From NCBI RefSeq assembly GCF_025376885.1, contig NZ_JAHUBR010000001.1:1240001-1304000 (forward strand): DNA of 64,000 bases. The letters run 5' to 3'. The position numbers and the translations under genes are program-made. This document shows positions 28,476 through 36,637 of the stretch, one piece after another. Each line of letters opens with the position of its first letter. Within the stretch, counting starts at the first letter, position 1. The stretch comes from Pseudoruegeria sp. SHC-113 (lineage in GTDB: Bacteria > Pseudomonadota > Alphaproteobacteria > Rhodobacterales > Rhodobacteraceae). The notes under the pieces were generated by a model that worked only from the letters and a program-made list of their open reading frames with translations, did not search any database and was not told the origin of the DNA.

Positions 28476-29579
28476 ATGTCGATCAAACCCGATGCGCGCG
28501 CCGAGGCCCTGCGCCTGCGCGCCTTTTTCGAAGCTGCAGGCGCGGTGCCGGTGGAGGCAGACATCCTGCAACCCGCCGAAACGCTGCTCGATCTTTACGG
28601 CGAGGACATCCGCGCGCGTGCTTACGTAACGAGCGATCCCCTGCGCGGCGAGCAGATGCTGCGCCCGGATTTCACCGTGCCGGTGGTGCAGATGCATATG
28701 GCCGACGGGGCCGAACCCGCCCGCTACACCTACGCGGGCGAGGTCTTTCGGCGGCAGGAACAGGACACAGGCCGCCCCAGCGAATACCTGCAAGTGGGAT
28801 ACGAGGTCTTTGACGGCAGCGATCCGGCGGCGGCGGATGCGGAAGTCTTCGCGCTGTTTCAGGAGGTGCTTTCGCCCCTCGGCCTAAGGGCTGCGACGGG
28901 CGACATCGGCGTGCTGAAAAGCGCGGTGATGGGGCTTTCGACGACCGAGCGCCGCAAACGCGCCCTGCTGCGCCACATCTGGCGTCCGCGCCGCTTCCGT
29001 GCGCTGCTGGACCGCTTCGGCGGCAAGGCGCAGGCTCCGGCGGCCCGTCAGGCACTGCTGGCGGCTTTGGATCGCGGCGAGGATGTCTTTGCCAAGGCCG
29101 GGCCGGAGAACGGCTTGCGCAGCCGCTCGGAAGTGGAAGCGCGGCTTGCCGCCTTGCAGGAAGACGCCGCCGAGCCGCCGATCGCGGCCAGCGAAGTGGC
29201 CGTGCTGAATGACATCCTGTCGCTCAAGGAAAAGCTGCCCCATGTGGTGGCCAACCTCGGCGATATCGCCGTGGATCTTCCGGCCATCCTGCCTGCCGTG
29301 GAGCGGCTCAAACGCCGGATGGAGGCGCTCTCGGCGCGCGGTGTGGATGTGGCGGATCTGGATTTCGAAACCAGCTACGGCCGCACGCAGATGGAATATT
29401 ATGACGGTTTCGTCTTCGGCTTCTACGCCACCAGCCGCGCCGATCTGCCGCCTGTGGCCACCGGCGGGCGCTATGACGCGCTCACCGAAGTTCTGGGGCG
29501 CGGCACGTCGATCCCGGCCGTGGGCGGGGTGATCCGGCCCGAGGTCGTGGCGCTTCTGCGCGCTGGAGGTGCAGCATGA
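28476..29579 (+). CDS. hisZ: ATP phosphoribosyltransferase regulatory subunit
   Basis: The ATG at 28476 gives 367 residues (MSIKPDARAEALRLRAFFE). It resembles the catalytic core of HisS (LLDLYGEDIRARAYVTSDPLRGEQMLRPDFTVPV; SYGRTQMEYYDGFVFGF; TGGRYDALTEVLGRG) but lacks the anticodon-binding domain and full aminoacylation motifs, which is the definition of HisZ. It forms the hetero-octameric ATP-PRT with short-form HisG and allows histidine feedback. It sits between hisS and hisG, overlapping hisG by four bases. Confidence 0.94.
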   Translation: MSIKPDARAEALRLRAFFEAAGAVPVEADILQPAETLLDLYGEDIRARAYVTSDPLRGEQMLRPDFTVPVVQMHMADGAEPARYTYAGEVFRRQEQDTGRPSEYLQVGYEVFDGSDPAAADAEVFALFQEVLSPLGLRAATGDIGVLKSAVMGLSTTERRKRALLRHIWRPRRFRALLDRFGGKAQAPAARQALLAALDRGEDVFAKAGPENGLRSRSEVEARLAALQEDAAEPPIAASEVAVLNDILSLKEKLPHVVANLGDIAVDLPAILPAVERLKRRMEALSARGVDVADLDFETSYGRTQMEYYDGFVFGFYATSRADLPPVATGGRYDALTEVLGRGTSIPAVGGVIRPEVVALLRAGGAA

Positions 29580-30274
29580 CGGTGAAGCTCGGGGTGCCCT
29601 CCAAGGGGCGGCTAATGGAAAAGACCTTCGACTGGTTCGGCGCGCGTGGCGTGAACTTGAGCCGGGCCGGGGGCGAACGCGAATATGCCGGCGCCGTCGA
29701 GGGCGTCGAGGGCGTTGAACTGGTGCTGCTGTCAGCGGGCGAGATCCCGCGCGAACTGGCCGCCGGGCGCATCCATCTGGGCGTGACGGGCACCGATCTG
29801 GTGCGCGAGAAGCTCGCCGCGTGGGATACGCGCGTGCAGGAGGTGGCGGCGATGGGCTTCGGGCAGGCCGACCTGATCATCGCCGTGCCTAACCACTGGG
29901 TGGACGTGGACACGCTCGACGATCTGGACGCCGCCGCCGCTGCCTTCCGGCGTACGCATGGCTTCCGGTTGCGCATCGCCACCAAGTACCACCGGCTGAT
30001 CCGTGAATTCCTGAAGGAAAACGGTGTGGCCGATTACCAGCTCGTGGACAGCCAGGGCGCGACCGAAGGCACGGTGAAGAACGAAACGGCGGAAGCCGTG
30101 GCCGACATCACCTCCACCGGCGAGACCCTGCGTGCCAATCACCTGAAGATCCTGTCGGACGGTCTGGTGCATAAATCGCAGGCCACGCTGTTGAAGGCGC
30201 TGAACGCGCCTTGGACAACCGAAGACCGCGCGGCTTATGCGGCGCTGGTGGAAAAGCTGGGTGTGGCGGACTGA
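29576..30274 (+). CDS. hisG: ATP phosphoribosyltransferase, short form
   Basis: A 232-residue HisG without the C-terminal regulatory domain of the long form, consistent with the adjacent hisZ. VKLGVPSKGRLMEKTFDWF at the N-terminus and the PRPP-binding VDSQGATEGTVKNETAEAVADIT region near 160-180 fit the family. It catalyses the first committed step of histidine synthesis from ATP and PRPP. Coupled to hisZ through an ATGA overlap. Two hairpins (30326-30378 and 30381-30399) follow. Confidence 0.95.
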   Translation: MTVKLGVPSKGRLMEKTFDWFGARGVNLSRAGGEREYAGAVEGVEGVELVLLSAGEIPRELAAGRIHLGVTGTDLVREKLAAWDTRVQEVAAMGFGQADLIIAVPNHWVDVDTLDDLDAAAAAFRRTHGFRLRIATKYHRLIREFLKENGVADYQLVDSQGATEGTVKNETAEAVADITSTGETLRANHLKILSDGLVHKSQATLLKALNAPWTTEDRAAYAALVEKLGVAD

Positions 30275-30325
30275 GGGCTGGTTGTTTAAAGGGCTGATTG
30301 GCGGTGTAAACCTAGAACAACGGTA

Positions 30326-30399
30326 GCGCCGTCCCGAGGGGAGGCGCATCGCGCCGCCCCGTGGGGGCGGGACGGCGCGGCCCGACAGTGCCTGTCGGG
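30326..30399. terminator. Double hairpin between convergent hisG and Hint gene
   Basis: GCGCCGTCCCG (30326-30336) pairs with CGGGACGGCGC (30368-30378), and CCCGACAG (30381-30388) pairs with CTGTCGGG (30392-30399). Both are perfect. There is no good T-run, so bidirectional termination or 3'-end protection is inferred. Confidence 0.5.
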
Positions 30400-30414
30400 C
30401 GGAACTCTTTCGTA

Positions 30415-31491
30415 CTAAGCCGCCTCGTGCAGCAGGATCGCGGCCTCGGAGGCCGAGAGATTGCGCCGGGCGTAGTCGCCGTAGGTGTGGGGGTCGGCCT
30501 CGATGCCGGGCAGCACCTGCGCCAGTTCGGCCAGCTGCGGTGCCTCGATCGCGCCAAGCCCGGTGTTGGCCGGGTGGAAGCTTTCGGTCTCCACGCCATT
30601 GGCCCAGACGATCTGATGCCGGTCCAGCAGCAGGTGAAAATAGGTCACCTCCCGCGCCGCCAGATCGCGCTGCACGCCGCGGTGCTGTAATAGATCACGC
30701 GCCGCAACGAGCACCTCGTCGCTGTTGAACAGCGCCTGCGCCTCGCGCCCGCGCAGAAGCATCCGGTGATCGGGCGAAACCAGCAGATCCTCGCGCGGAT
30801 CGCCGTCGCCAAACGCCCCGGCGCGGATGCGGATCGGGCGGTAATCCGGCATCGCGTAAAGCCGCGCGCCGCTGATCCGGCGCTTGCCAACCCAGCGGAT
30901 GGCTTGCATGCCGTCGTCCTTCGTCTGCAGCCTGTCGCCCTCGGTGAGCTCTTCCACAAGGCGCGGCCCGCGCTCCGTCAGGATCGTGGTGCCTGCGGTG
31001 AAGCAGATCACCCCCTGCGGCGCGTCGCTGCCCCGGCCTTGCCGCACGTCCAGCGCGCGGTGCACGACCCAAAGCTCCACGCCCTGCGGCGGCAGCTCGT
31101 TGAGGAACATGATCAGCGCGTTGCGCTGCGGCCCGGTGTCGATGATCGACGCCGTATAGCTGCGCCGCCCGTCGGTGACGGTAAAGCCCGCCTCCATCAG
31201 CGGCTCGTCATATTCAAAGTGGCCATCCTGGGGCGCGCCTGTGCCAGCGTTTTGCCCCATCGCCGCGCCCACCAGTTTGCGTACCGCGCGCGCCGCTGTT
31301 TTCCGATCCGCGCTTGCCCCGCCTGATCCGCCCAGAACCAACACGTTGCCGGGGCCGTCCACCCGGACAGCCTCCCCTCGCCAACGCCAAGTGGCGCCCA
31401 CGACGAGGGCACGTGGATCCGCGGCCTGTTGGCCGTCGGTTTCTGTTTGGGTCCAGGAGATGACAAACGTGCCGCGAAAGCCCGTGTCCAT
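30415..31491 (-). CDS. Hint-domain (Hint_2) protein, function unknown
   Basis: A 358-residue protein. The N-terminal half (about 1-158) has no recognised domain and includes a repeated-strand region VGATWRWRGEAVRVDGPGN. From Cys163 (VICFTAGTTILTERGPRLVEELTEGD) a Hedgehog/intein module follows, with VSPDHRMLLRG supplying the block-B-like His and HQIVWANGVETESFHP near the end, a pattern of bacterial Hint_2 proteins common in roseobacters. The splicing Asn plus nucleophile of inteins is not seen, so autoproteolysis or ester chemistry at Cys163 is possible but unproven. No signal peptide; such proteins often leave by type I secretion. Confidence 0.8.
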   Translation of the reverse strand: MDTGFRGTFVISWTQTETDGQQAADPRALVVGATWRWRGEAVRVDGPGNVLVLGGSGGASADRKTAARAVRKLVGAAMGQNAGTGAPQDGHFEYDEPLMEAGFTVTDGRRSYTASIIDTGPQRNALIMFLNELPPQGVELWVVHRALDVRQGRGSDAPQGVICFTAGTTILTERGPRLVEELTEGDRLQTKDDGMQAIRWVGKRRISGARLYAMPDYRPIRIRAGAFGDGDPREDLLVSPDHRMLLRGREAQALFNSDEVLVAARDLLQHRGVQRDLAAREVTYFHLLLDRHQIVWANGVETESFHPANTGLGAIEAPQLAELAQVLPGIEADPHTYGDYARRNLSASEAAILLHEAA

Positions 31492-31633
31492 ACCTGTATG
31501 CCTGCCATTTTATTCTTTTTTGTGCCACGGACGGTAACACCGGCGAATCAGCGCGCAAAGCTTTTTCTGACCGATCTATACGGAAGAGGCAGGGCCGGGC
31601 GGCCGCTGTTGCACGGAGCCCGCAGAAACGACA

Positions 31634-31655
31634 AACGGGCGCCGAAACGCCCGTT
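31634..31655 (-). terminator. Terminator after the LpxR-like gene
   Basis: AACGGGCG (31634-31641) pairs with CGCCCGTT (31648-31655); read on the minus strand it is followed by TGTCGTTTCTG. It lies 27 bp beyond the stop. Confidence 0.6.
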
Positions 31656-31682
31656 CATTTCTGTACGGCGAGGCAAGCGCCG

Positions 31683-32600
31683 TCAGAAGGCCCAGTGCAG
31701 TCGCAGCGAGCCGACAAACTGGCCCTCGGATTGGGTCTCGAATTCCTCGCCGAGGTAGGAAAGCCCGTAGAAGAAGCCCGCGTTGCCTTGCTGCCAGTGG
31801 AAACCGGCGCGGGCGCGGGTGCGGAAATCCGTCAGCTCCAACCCGTCTTCTTCGGGCAAGTAGATCGAGTCAAACACCTTGGCAATGTCGGCGCCCAGCA
31901 CGAAGGAGGTGCCGGGATCGAAATCGCGGGTGCCGCGATAAAGCTGGCCCGAGCTCACGTCGCGTAGCAGCAGTTCGTTCTGGCCGATCTTGCCGAAGAT
32001 GTAGTCAAAGCCCGCGCGCACCAGCGTTTCCTCGCCCGCGCGGCCCTCGATGAAGGGGCGCAGCAGGTGGTTTTCGCCGAAGCGCAGCGGTTGCGCCATC
32101 TCGCCGGAAACAGCGCCGTAGAGCTTGTTGCCCAGCTGGTTGGCCAGCACAGCCTCGCTCGGGGAGGGGGCACTGATCCAGTCGTGCAGGATGTCCTGCA
32201 GGGAGGAAAGCCCGGTGTCCTCGCCCACGAGCACCAGATCGCCGCCGAGGCTGATCTCGGTGCCGCGCATCTGGAAGTGGCTGTGCGCGCCGAAGGTCAG
32301 CACACCGGCATAGCGGCGGTCTGTCGGGTCCACGAAGCCCAGCGTCTCGGGCTGCAGGATCTCGCCGCGAAAGCGCAGCTCCACCAATTCACCGAAGCCG
32401 GCCGGGCGGCGGCCTGTCCAATCCTCGCGGCCATAGACCTTGGACACCACATAGGAACCGGTGCGCCAGCGGTCGTGGCCATCGCCAATGAGATCGTTGG
32501 TGAGAAGGCGGCCGGTGCCAACGCCGCGCCAATCCTGTGCGAGTGCGGGTGCCGCAAGCGTGATCGCTGCGGACAGAAGCCCGATGAGAGCCTTGCGCAT
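31683..32600 (-). CDS. LpxR-family outer-membrane lipid A deacylase (DUF2219)
   Basis: The ATG at 32600 gives 305 residues with signal peptide MRKALIGLLSAAITLAAPALA; the upstream extension is Arg-rich and unlikely. The mature N-terminus has TNDLIGDGHDRWRTGSY, matching the N-D-x6-DR-x-T-x-G pattern of LpxR whose Asn and Asp are catalytic. GLSSLQDILHDW supplies the conserved Gln and catalytic-type His. The C-terminus ends in Phe (LRLHWAF) as for beta-barrel proteins. It could remove the 3'-acyloxyacyl group of lipid A in the outer membrane, or be a barrel of other function. Confidence 0.75.
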   Translation of the reverse strand: MRKALIGLLSAAITLAAPALAQDWRGVGTGRLLTNDLIGDGHDRWRTGSYVVSKVYGREDWTGRRPAGFGELVELRFRGEILQPETLGFVDPTDRRYAGVLTFGAHSHFQMRGTEISLGGDLVLVGEDTGLSSLQDILHDWISAPSPSEAVLANQLGNKLYGAVSGEMAQPLRFGENHLLRPFIEGRAGEETLVRAGFDYIFGKIGQNELLLRDVSSGQLYRGTRDFDPGTSFVLGADIAKVFDSIYLPEEDGLELTDFRTRARAGFHWQQGNAGFFYGLSYLGEEFETQSEGQFVGSLRLHWAF

Positions 32601-32692
32601 CTCTGCTCCTAACTTTGCCTGTAGAACTGCTTCTTTGTTGTTGCCGCCACTGTAGCGGAGCCATGTGGCCCAAAAAAGGCGGAAACCCCAAA

Positions 32693-32722
32693 AAAGCCGC
32701 GCCCGGAGCGGGGCGCGGCTTT
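32693..32722 (-). terminator. Intrinsic terminator after nrdJ
   Basis: AAAGCCGCGCCC (32693-32704) pairs perfectly with GGGCGCGGCTTT (32711-32722); on the minus strand it runs into a T-rich tract complementary to AAAAAA at 32690-32695. A clear rho-independent terminator. Confidence 0.85.
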
Positions 32723-32788
32723 GATTGAGGCTTGAGCACCACACTAGCCCTCAGGTTGCCGCGAAAACGGGCAGCCCACAAGACTATG

Positions 32789-35086
32789 TTAGCCGCATTT
32801 GCTGTGGCCGCAGGAGCGGCAGGTCATGCAGCCCTCGACCATCTGCATGTCATATTGCCCGCAGGAGGGGCAGGCCTTGCCGCGCGGGGCTTCGCCCACG
32901 GCAACAGCCTCGGCCTTGGGATCGCTCTTCAGCCCCATGCCTTCGCCCTCGATGAAGCCGATGGTGATCAGGTGGCGTTCGATCACGCCGCCGATGGCTG
33001 CGAGGATGGACGGAATGTATTTGCCCTGGATCCACGCCCCGCCGCGCGGATCGAACACCGCTTTCAGCTCTTCCACCACGAAGGAGACATCGCCGCCACG
33101 CCGGAACACCGCGGAGATCATCCGCGTCAGTGCCAGCGTCCAGGCGTAATGCTCCATGTTCTTGGAGTTGATGAAGACCTCGAAGGGCCGGCGGTGGCCG
33201 TTGATGATGATGTCGTTGATCGTCAGGTAGATCGCGTGTTCGCTGTCGGGCCACTTCAGCTTGTAGGTGTTGCCCTCCAGTGCCTGCGGGCGGTCCAGCG
33301 GCTCGGACATGTAGATCACGTCGCCGTGGGGCATCTGCGGCTCGTCATCGCCGGAAGCCACAACGGTGGGGGCGTCCTTTTCTTTCTTTTCTTCGCTGAC
33401 GCTCAGCACCGAGCCCGTCACATCGTTGGGGCGGTAGGTGGTGCAGCCTTTGCAGCCGGTATCCCAGGCTTCCATGTAGACGTCTTTGAAATCCTCGAAG
33501 GAGATATCCTCGGGGCAGTTGATTGTCTTGGAGATCGAGGAATCGATCCATTTCTGCGCCGCCGCCTGCATTCGCACGTGATCAAGCGGGGCGAGCGTCT
33601 GGGCGTTTACGAAGTGATCGGGCAGCGGGGTGTCGCCGAATTTCTCGCGCCAGAGCTGCACGGCGTAATCCACCACTTCTTCCTCGGTGCGCGAGCCATC
33701 CTTCTGCAGCACCTTGCGCTTGTAGGCATAGGCAAACACCGGCTCGATCCCGGAGGAGACATTGCCGGCGTAAAGGCTGATCGTGCCGGTGGGGGCAATG
33801 GAGGTGAGCAGCGCGTTGCGGATGCCGTGGGTGCGGATCGCCTCGCGCACGTCGTCGTCCATGTGCTGGAGCGAACCGGAGGCGAGGTAGGCCTCGGCGT
33901 CAAACAGCGGGAAGGGGCCTTTCTCCTTCGCGAGTTCCACGGAGGCCAGATAAGAGGCCCGTGCGATTTGCTTCATCCAGGCTTCGGTCTGCGCGGCGGC
34001 CTCTTCGGAGCCATAGCGCAGGCCGACCATCAGCAGCGCATCGGCAAGCCCCGTCACGCCTAGGCCGATGCGGCGCTTGGCCTGGGCTTCCTGCGCCTGG
34101 GCTTCCAGCGGGAAGCGGGAGGCATCCACTACGTTGTCCATCATGCGGATGGCCATACGCACCAGATCATCCAGCGCGGCCTCATCCAGCGCGGCATTCG
34201 CCTCGAACGGGTTCTTCACGAGGCGGGCCATGTTCACCGAGCCCAGCAGGCAGGCGCCATAGGGGGGCAGGGGCTGCTCGCCGCAGGGGTTGGTGGCGGC
34301 GATCTGCTCGCAATAGGCGAGGTTGTTCATCTGGTTGATGCGGTCGATGAAGATCACGCCGGGCTCGGCGTAATCATAGGTGCCTTTCATGATCTTGTTC
34401 CACAGATCGCGCGCCTGCACCGTGTGGTAGACCTTGCCGTCAAACACCAGCTCCCAGCTGCCATCGGCCTTCACAGCCTCCATGAAGGCATCCGTCACCA
34501 GCACCGAGAGGTTGAACATCCGAAGCCGCGCGGGATCCTGCTTGGCGGTGATGAAATCCTGAATGTCGGGGTGATCGCAGCGCATGGTGGCCATCATCGC
34601 GCCCCGGCGGGAGCCCGCGCTCATGATGGTGCGGCACATGGCGTCCCAGACGTCCATGAAGGAGAGCGGCCCCGAGGCATCGGCGGCCACGCCTTTCACA
34701 TCCGCGCCGCGCGGACGGATGGTGGAGAAATCATAGCCGATGCCGCCGCCCTGCTGCATGGTGAGCGCGGCTTCCTTCAGCATGTCGAAGATGCCGCCCA
34801 TGCTGTCGGGGATCGTGCCCATGACGAAGCAGTTGAACAGTGTCACCGCGCGGCCCGTGCCTGCGCCCGCGGTGATGCGGCCTGCGGGGAGGTATTTGAA
34901 ATCCTCCAGCGCTTCGTAGAACTTGCCTTCCCATGCGGCCGGCTCGGCCTCCACCTCGGCGAGCGACCGGGCGATGCGGCGCCAGCTGTCTTCCACCGTT
35001 ACATCGACCGGGCTGCCGTCAGCGGCTTTCAGACGGTATTTCATATCCCAGATCTGTTCGGCGATGGGGGCGGCAAAGCGGGTCAT
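32789..35086 (-). CDS. nrdJ: Adenosylcobalamin-dependent (class II) ribonucleotide reductase
   Basis: A 765-residue class II RNR. Redox Cys86 (LFNCFV) and Cys279 (YGACLLGS) and the radical/active-site group Asn266-Pro-Cys268-Gly-Glu270 (TNPCGEQPLPPYG) are present. GGGIGYDFSTIRPRG and SAGSRRGAMMATM are typical of the alphaproteobacterial NrdJ. The C-terminal tail has a zinc-ribbon-like CPSCGQYDMQMVEGCMTCRSCG near 735-760 with the final Cys used for re-reduction. It makes dNDPs with or without oxygen using coenzyme B12. It is monocistronic, ends in a terminator, and has a pair of NrdR-like boxes upstream. No cobalamin riboswitch is evident. Confidence 0.94.
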   Translation of the reverse strand: MTRFAAPIAEQIWDMKYRLKAADGSPVDVTVEDSWRRIARSLAEVEAEPAAWEGKFYEALEDFKYLPAGRITAGAGTGRAVTLFNCFVMGTIPDSMGGIFDMLKEAALTMQQGGGIGYDFSTIRPRGADVKGVAADASGPLSFMDVWDAMCRTIMSAGSRRGAMMATMRCDHPDIQDFITAKQDPARLRMFNLSVLVTDAFMEAVKADGSWELVFDGKVYHTVQARDLWNKIMKGTYDYAEPGVIFIDRINQMNNLAYCEQIAATNPCGEQPLPPYGACLLGSVNMARLVKNPFEANAALDEAALDDLVRMAIRMMDNVVDASRFPLEAQAQEAQAKRRIGLGVTGLADALLMVGLRYGSEEAAAQTEAWMKQIARASYLASVELAKEKGPFPLFDAEAYLASGSLQHMDDDVREAIRTHGIRNALLTSIAPTGTISLYAGNVSSGIEPVFAYAYKRKVLQKDGSRTEEEVVDYAVQLWREKFGDTPLPDHFVNAQTLAPLDHVRMQAAAQKWIDSSISKTINCPEDISFEDFKDVYMEAWDTGCKGCTTYRPNDVTGSVLSVSEEKKEKDAPTVVASGDDEPQMPHGDVIYMSEPLDRPQALEGNTYKLKWPDSEHAIYLTINDIIINGHRRPFEVFINSKNMEHYAWTLALTRMISAVFRRGGDVSFVVEELKAVFDPRGGAWIQGKYIPSILAAIGGVIERHLITIGFIEGEGMGLKSDPKAEAVAVGEAPRGKACPSCGQYDMQMVEGCMTCRSCGHSKCG

Positions 35087-35171
35087 TTCAGGCTCCGGTG
35101 AGTGGCGTCGGCATGGGGGTGTGATCTATGTCGAAAACACAGGCAGGCAATCTAGCAAAAGGGGGGCAGAC

Positions 35172-35218
35172 CCACAAGAGATTGAAGCCGCCAATCGTGG
35201 TGCTACAATATCTATGAA
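35172..35218 (-). promoter_or_regulatory. Pair of NrdR-like boxes upstream of nrdJ
   Basis: CCACAAGAGATTGAAG at 35172-35187 and CTACAATATCTATGAA at 35203-35218 each resemble the CCACAAGATATTGTGG-like NrdR box, and their starts are 31 bp apart, three helical turns, the spacing at which NrdR binds as a phased pair. Matches are imperfect (about 13/16 and 10/16), so this is tentative. Confidence 0.5.
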
Positions 35219-35234
35219 ATCTGGGGACGACTCT

Positions 35235-35666
35235 GTGGATAAACCTGTGAATCTTGTCAAACTCTGCGTCGGGGCCGAGGCGGTGGAGGATCTGGAGGGC
35301 TGGCAGGCGGCACGCCGGGCGGCGGATCCGGATTTCGAGCTGCGCCACGTGACGCGGATGTGGCCCAAGCGCGAGGCCGAGCTTCTGGCGGGTGGCTCGC
35401 TCTACTGGGTGTTCAAGGGCATGATTCTCGCTCGCCAGCGCATCCTGCGGCTGGATGAGGTGATCGGGGAGGACGGCATCCGCCGCTGCGGCATCGTGCT
35501 GGATCCGGACGTTGTGCGCACGGCCGCCGTGCCGCGCCGCCCGTTTCAGGGCTGGCGCTACCTCGCCCCCGCCGACAGCCCGCCCGACCTGCGCGCCCGC
35601 GCCGCACAGGAAGAGGCCCTGCCGCCGGAACTGAGCGCCGCGCTGGCCGAGATCGGCGTGCTTTAG
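35235..35666 (+). CDS. DUF1489-family protein
   Basis: About 143 residues from a GTG at 35235, chosen because GGGGA lies seven bases upstream; a GTG at 35247 (VNLVKLCVGAE) or ATG at 35214 are alternatives. The sequence NLVKLCVGAEAVEDLEGWQAARRA with HVTRMWPKREAELLAGGSLYWVFKG and PRRPFQGWRYL is the DUF1489 pattern, a conserved alphaproteobacterial family of unknown function. No catalytic motif stands out. Divergent from nrdJ, sharing the 149-bp region that carries the NrdR-like boxes, so joint control is possible. Confidence 0.8.
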   Translation: MDKPVNLVKLCVGAEAVEDLEGWQAARRAADPDFELRHVTRMWPKREAELLAGGSLYWVFKGMILARQRILRLDEVIGEDGIRRCGIVLDPDVVRTAAVPRRPFQGWRYLAPADSPPDLRARAAQEEALPPELSAALAEIGVL

Positions 35667-35708
35667 GCCTTTCGCGGCCTTCTTTTGCTGCGCGTCCGCC
35701 TTTTGCCG

Positions 35709-35736
35709 TTGACACCACCCGGCGCGGCTGTATAAG
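35709..35736 (+). promoter_or_regulatory. Sigma-70-type promoter of rpsD
   Basis: TTGACA at 35709-35714 and TATAAG at 35731-35736 are separated by 16 bp, about 140 bp upstream of rpsD. The hexamers are close to consensus, as expected for a ribosomal protein gene. The leader contains the hairpins CCCGGCT-CTCGC-AGCCGGG (about 35744-35763) and GCGCC-TTCG-GGCGC (about 35840-35853), which could take part in S4 autoregulation. Confidence 0.7.
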
Positions 35737-35875
35737 CCCGCCATCCCGGCTCTCGCAGCCGGGCTATTCATTTGGTGTTGGTGGCCCCCGCAAGGGGATG
35801 CCTGTCAGCCGCAAGGTTAAGGACAACGCCCTTCATATGCGCCTTCGGGCGCGGACCTAACGAAGGAGATCAGCC

Positions 35876-36496
35876 GTGACCAAACGCACGTCTGCCAAGT
35901 ACAAAATCGATCGCCGCATGGGCGAAAACATCTGGGGCCGTCCGAAATCCCCGGTGAACCGCCGCGAATACGGCCCCGGCCAGCACGGCCAGCGCCGCAA
36001 GGGCAAACTCTCCGATTTCGGCATCCAGCTGCGCGCCAAACAGAAGCTGAAAGGCTACTACGGCGATCTGACCGAGAAACAATTCCGCCGCATCTACAGC
36101 GATGCAGAGCGTGTGAAGGGTGACACCGGCGAGAACCTGATCGGCCTGCTCGAGCGCCGTCTGGACGCTGTTGTCTACCGCGCCAAATTCGTGCCGACTG
36201 TCTTCGCTGCCCGCCAGTTCGTGAACCACGGCCACGTGCTCGTGAACGGCAAGCGCGTGAACATCCCCTCCTACCGCGTGCAGGAAGGTGACGTGATCGA
36301 AGTCCGCGAGAAATCCAAGCAACTGGCCATCGTGCTGGAAGCCGCTGCCCTCGCAGAGCGTGACGTGCCCGACTACCTCGAAGTTGATCACTCCAAAATG
36401 ACCGCCACTTTCGTGCGCACCCCCGGCCTGTCCGACGTGCCCTACCCGGTGGTGATGGAGCCCAACCTCGTCATCGAATACTACGCGCAGAACTAA
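35876..36496 (+). CDS. rpsD: 30S ribosomal protein S4
   Basis: A 206-residue S4, starting with GTG (35876) just after [56 protein letters not shown] (seen here as [21 protein letters not shown]) and the S4 RNA-binding domain [40 protein letters not shown] are diagnostic. It nucleates assembly of the small subunit and binds 16S rRNA. It stands alone, unlike the alpha-operon location in enterics, with its own promoter and terminator. Confidence 0.97.
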   Translation: MTKRTSAKYKIDRRMGENIWGRPKSPVNRREYGPGQHGQRRKGKLSDFGIQLRAKQKLKGYYGDLTEKQFRRIYSDAERVKGDTGENLIGLLERRLDAVVYRAKFVPTVFAARQFVNHGHVLVNGKRVNIPSYRVQEGDVIEVREKSKQLAIVLEAAALAERDVPDYLEVDHSKMTATFVRTPGLSDVPYPVVMEPNLVIEYYAQN

Positions 36497-36520
36497 GCCT
36501 CTGCCGCGACCCCGCGATTG

Positions 36521-36556
36521 GGAGGGCTGCGCATCCGGCGCGGCCCTCCTTTTTCG
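36521..36556 (+). terminator. rpsD intrinsic terminator
   Basis: GGAGGGC (36521 on) pairs with GGCCCTCC (ending 36550) and is followed directly by TTTTTCG. Confidence 0.85.
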
Positions 36557-36637
36557 TTTCTTCCCCCCTTCCCGTGTATACTGCCCCTTTCTCCTCCCTC
36601 CCTTGCCGGCACAGTTCCGGCGCAAAGGACTGCCGCC

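Noticed and set aside
32601-32744. A 48-codon extension of the LpxR-like gene
   Set aside because: It would pass through the nrdJ terminator and removes the signal peptide from the N-terminus.
35087-35234. A cobalamin riboswitch upstream of nrdJ
   Set aside because: I looked for a B12-box-like conserved core in the 149-bp leader and found none; the gap is also short for this class.
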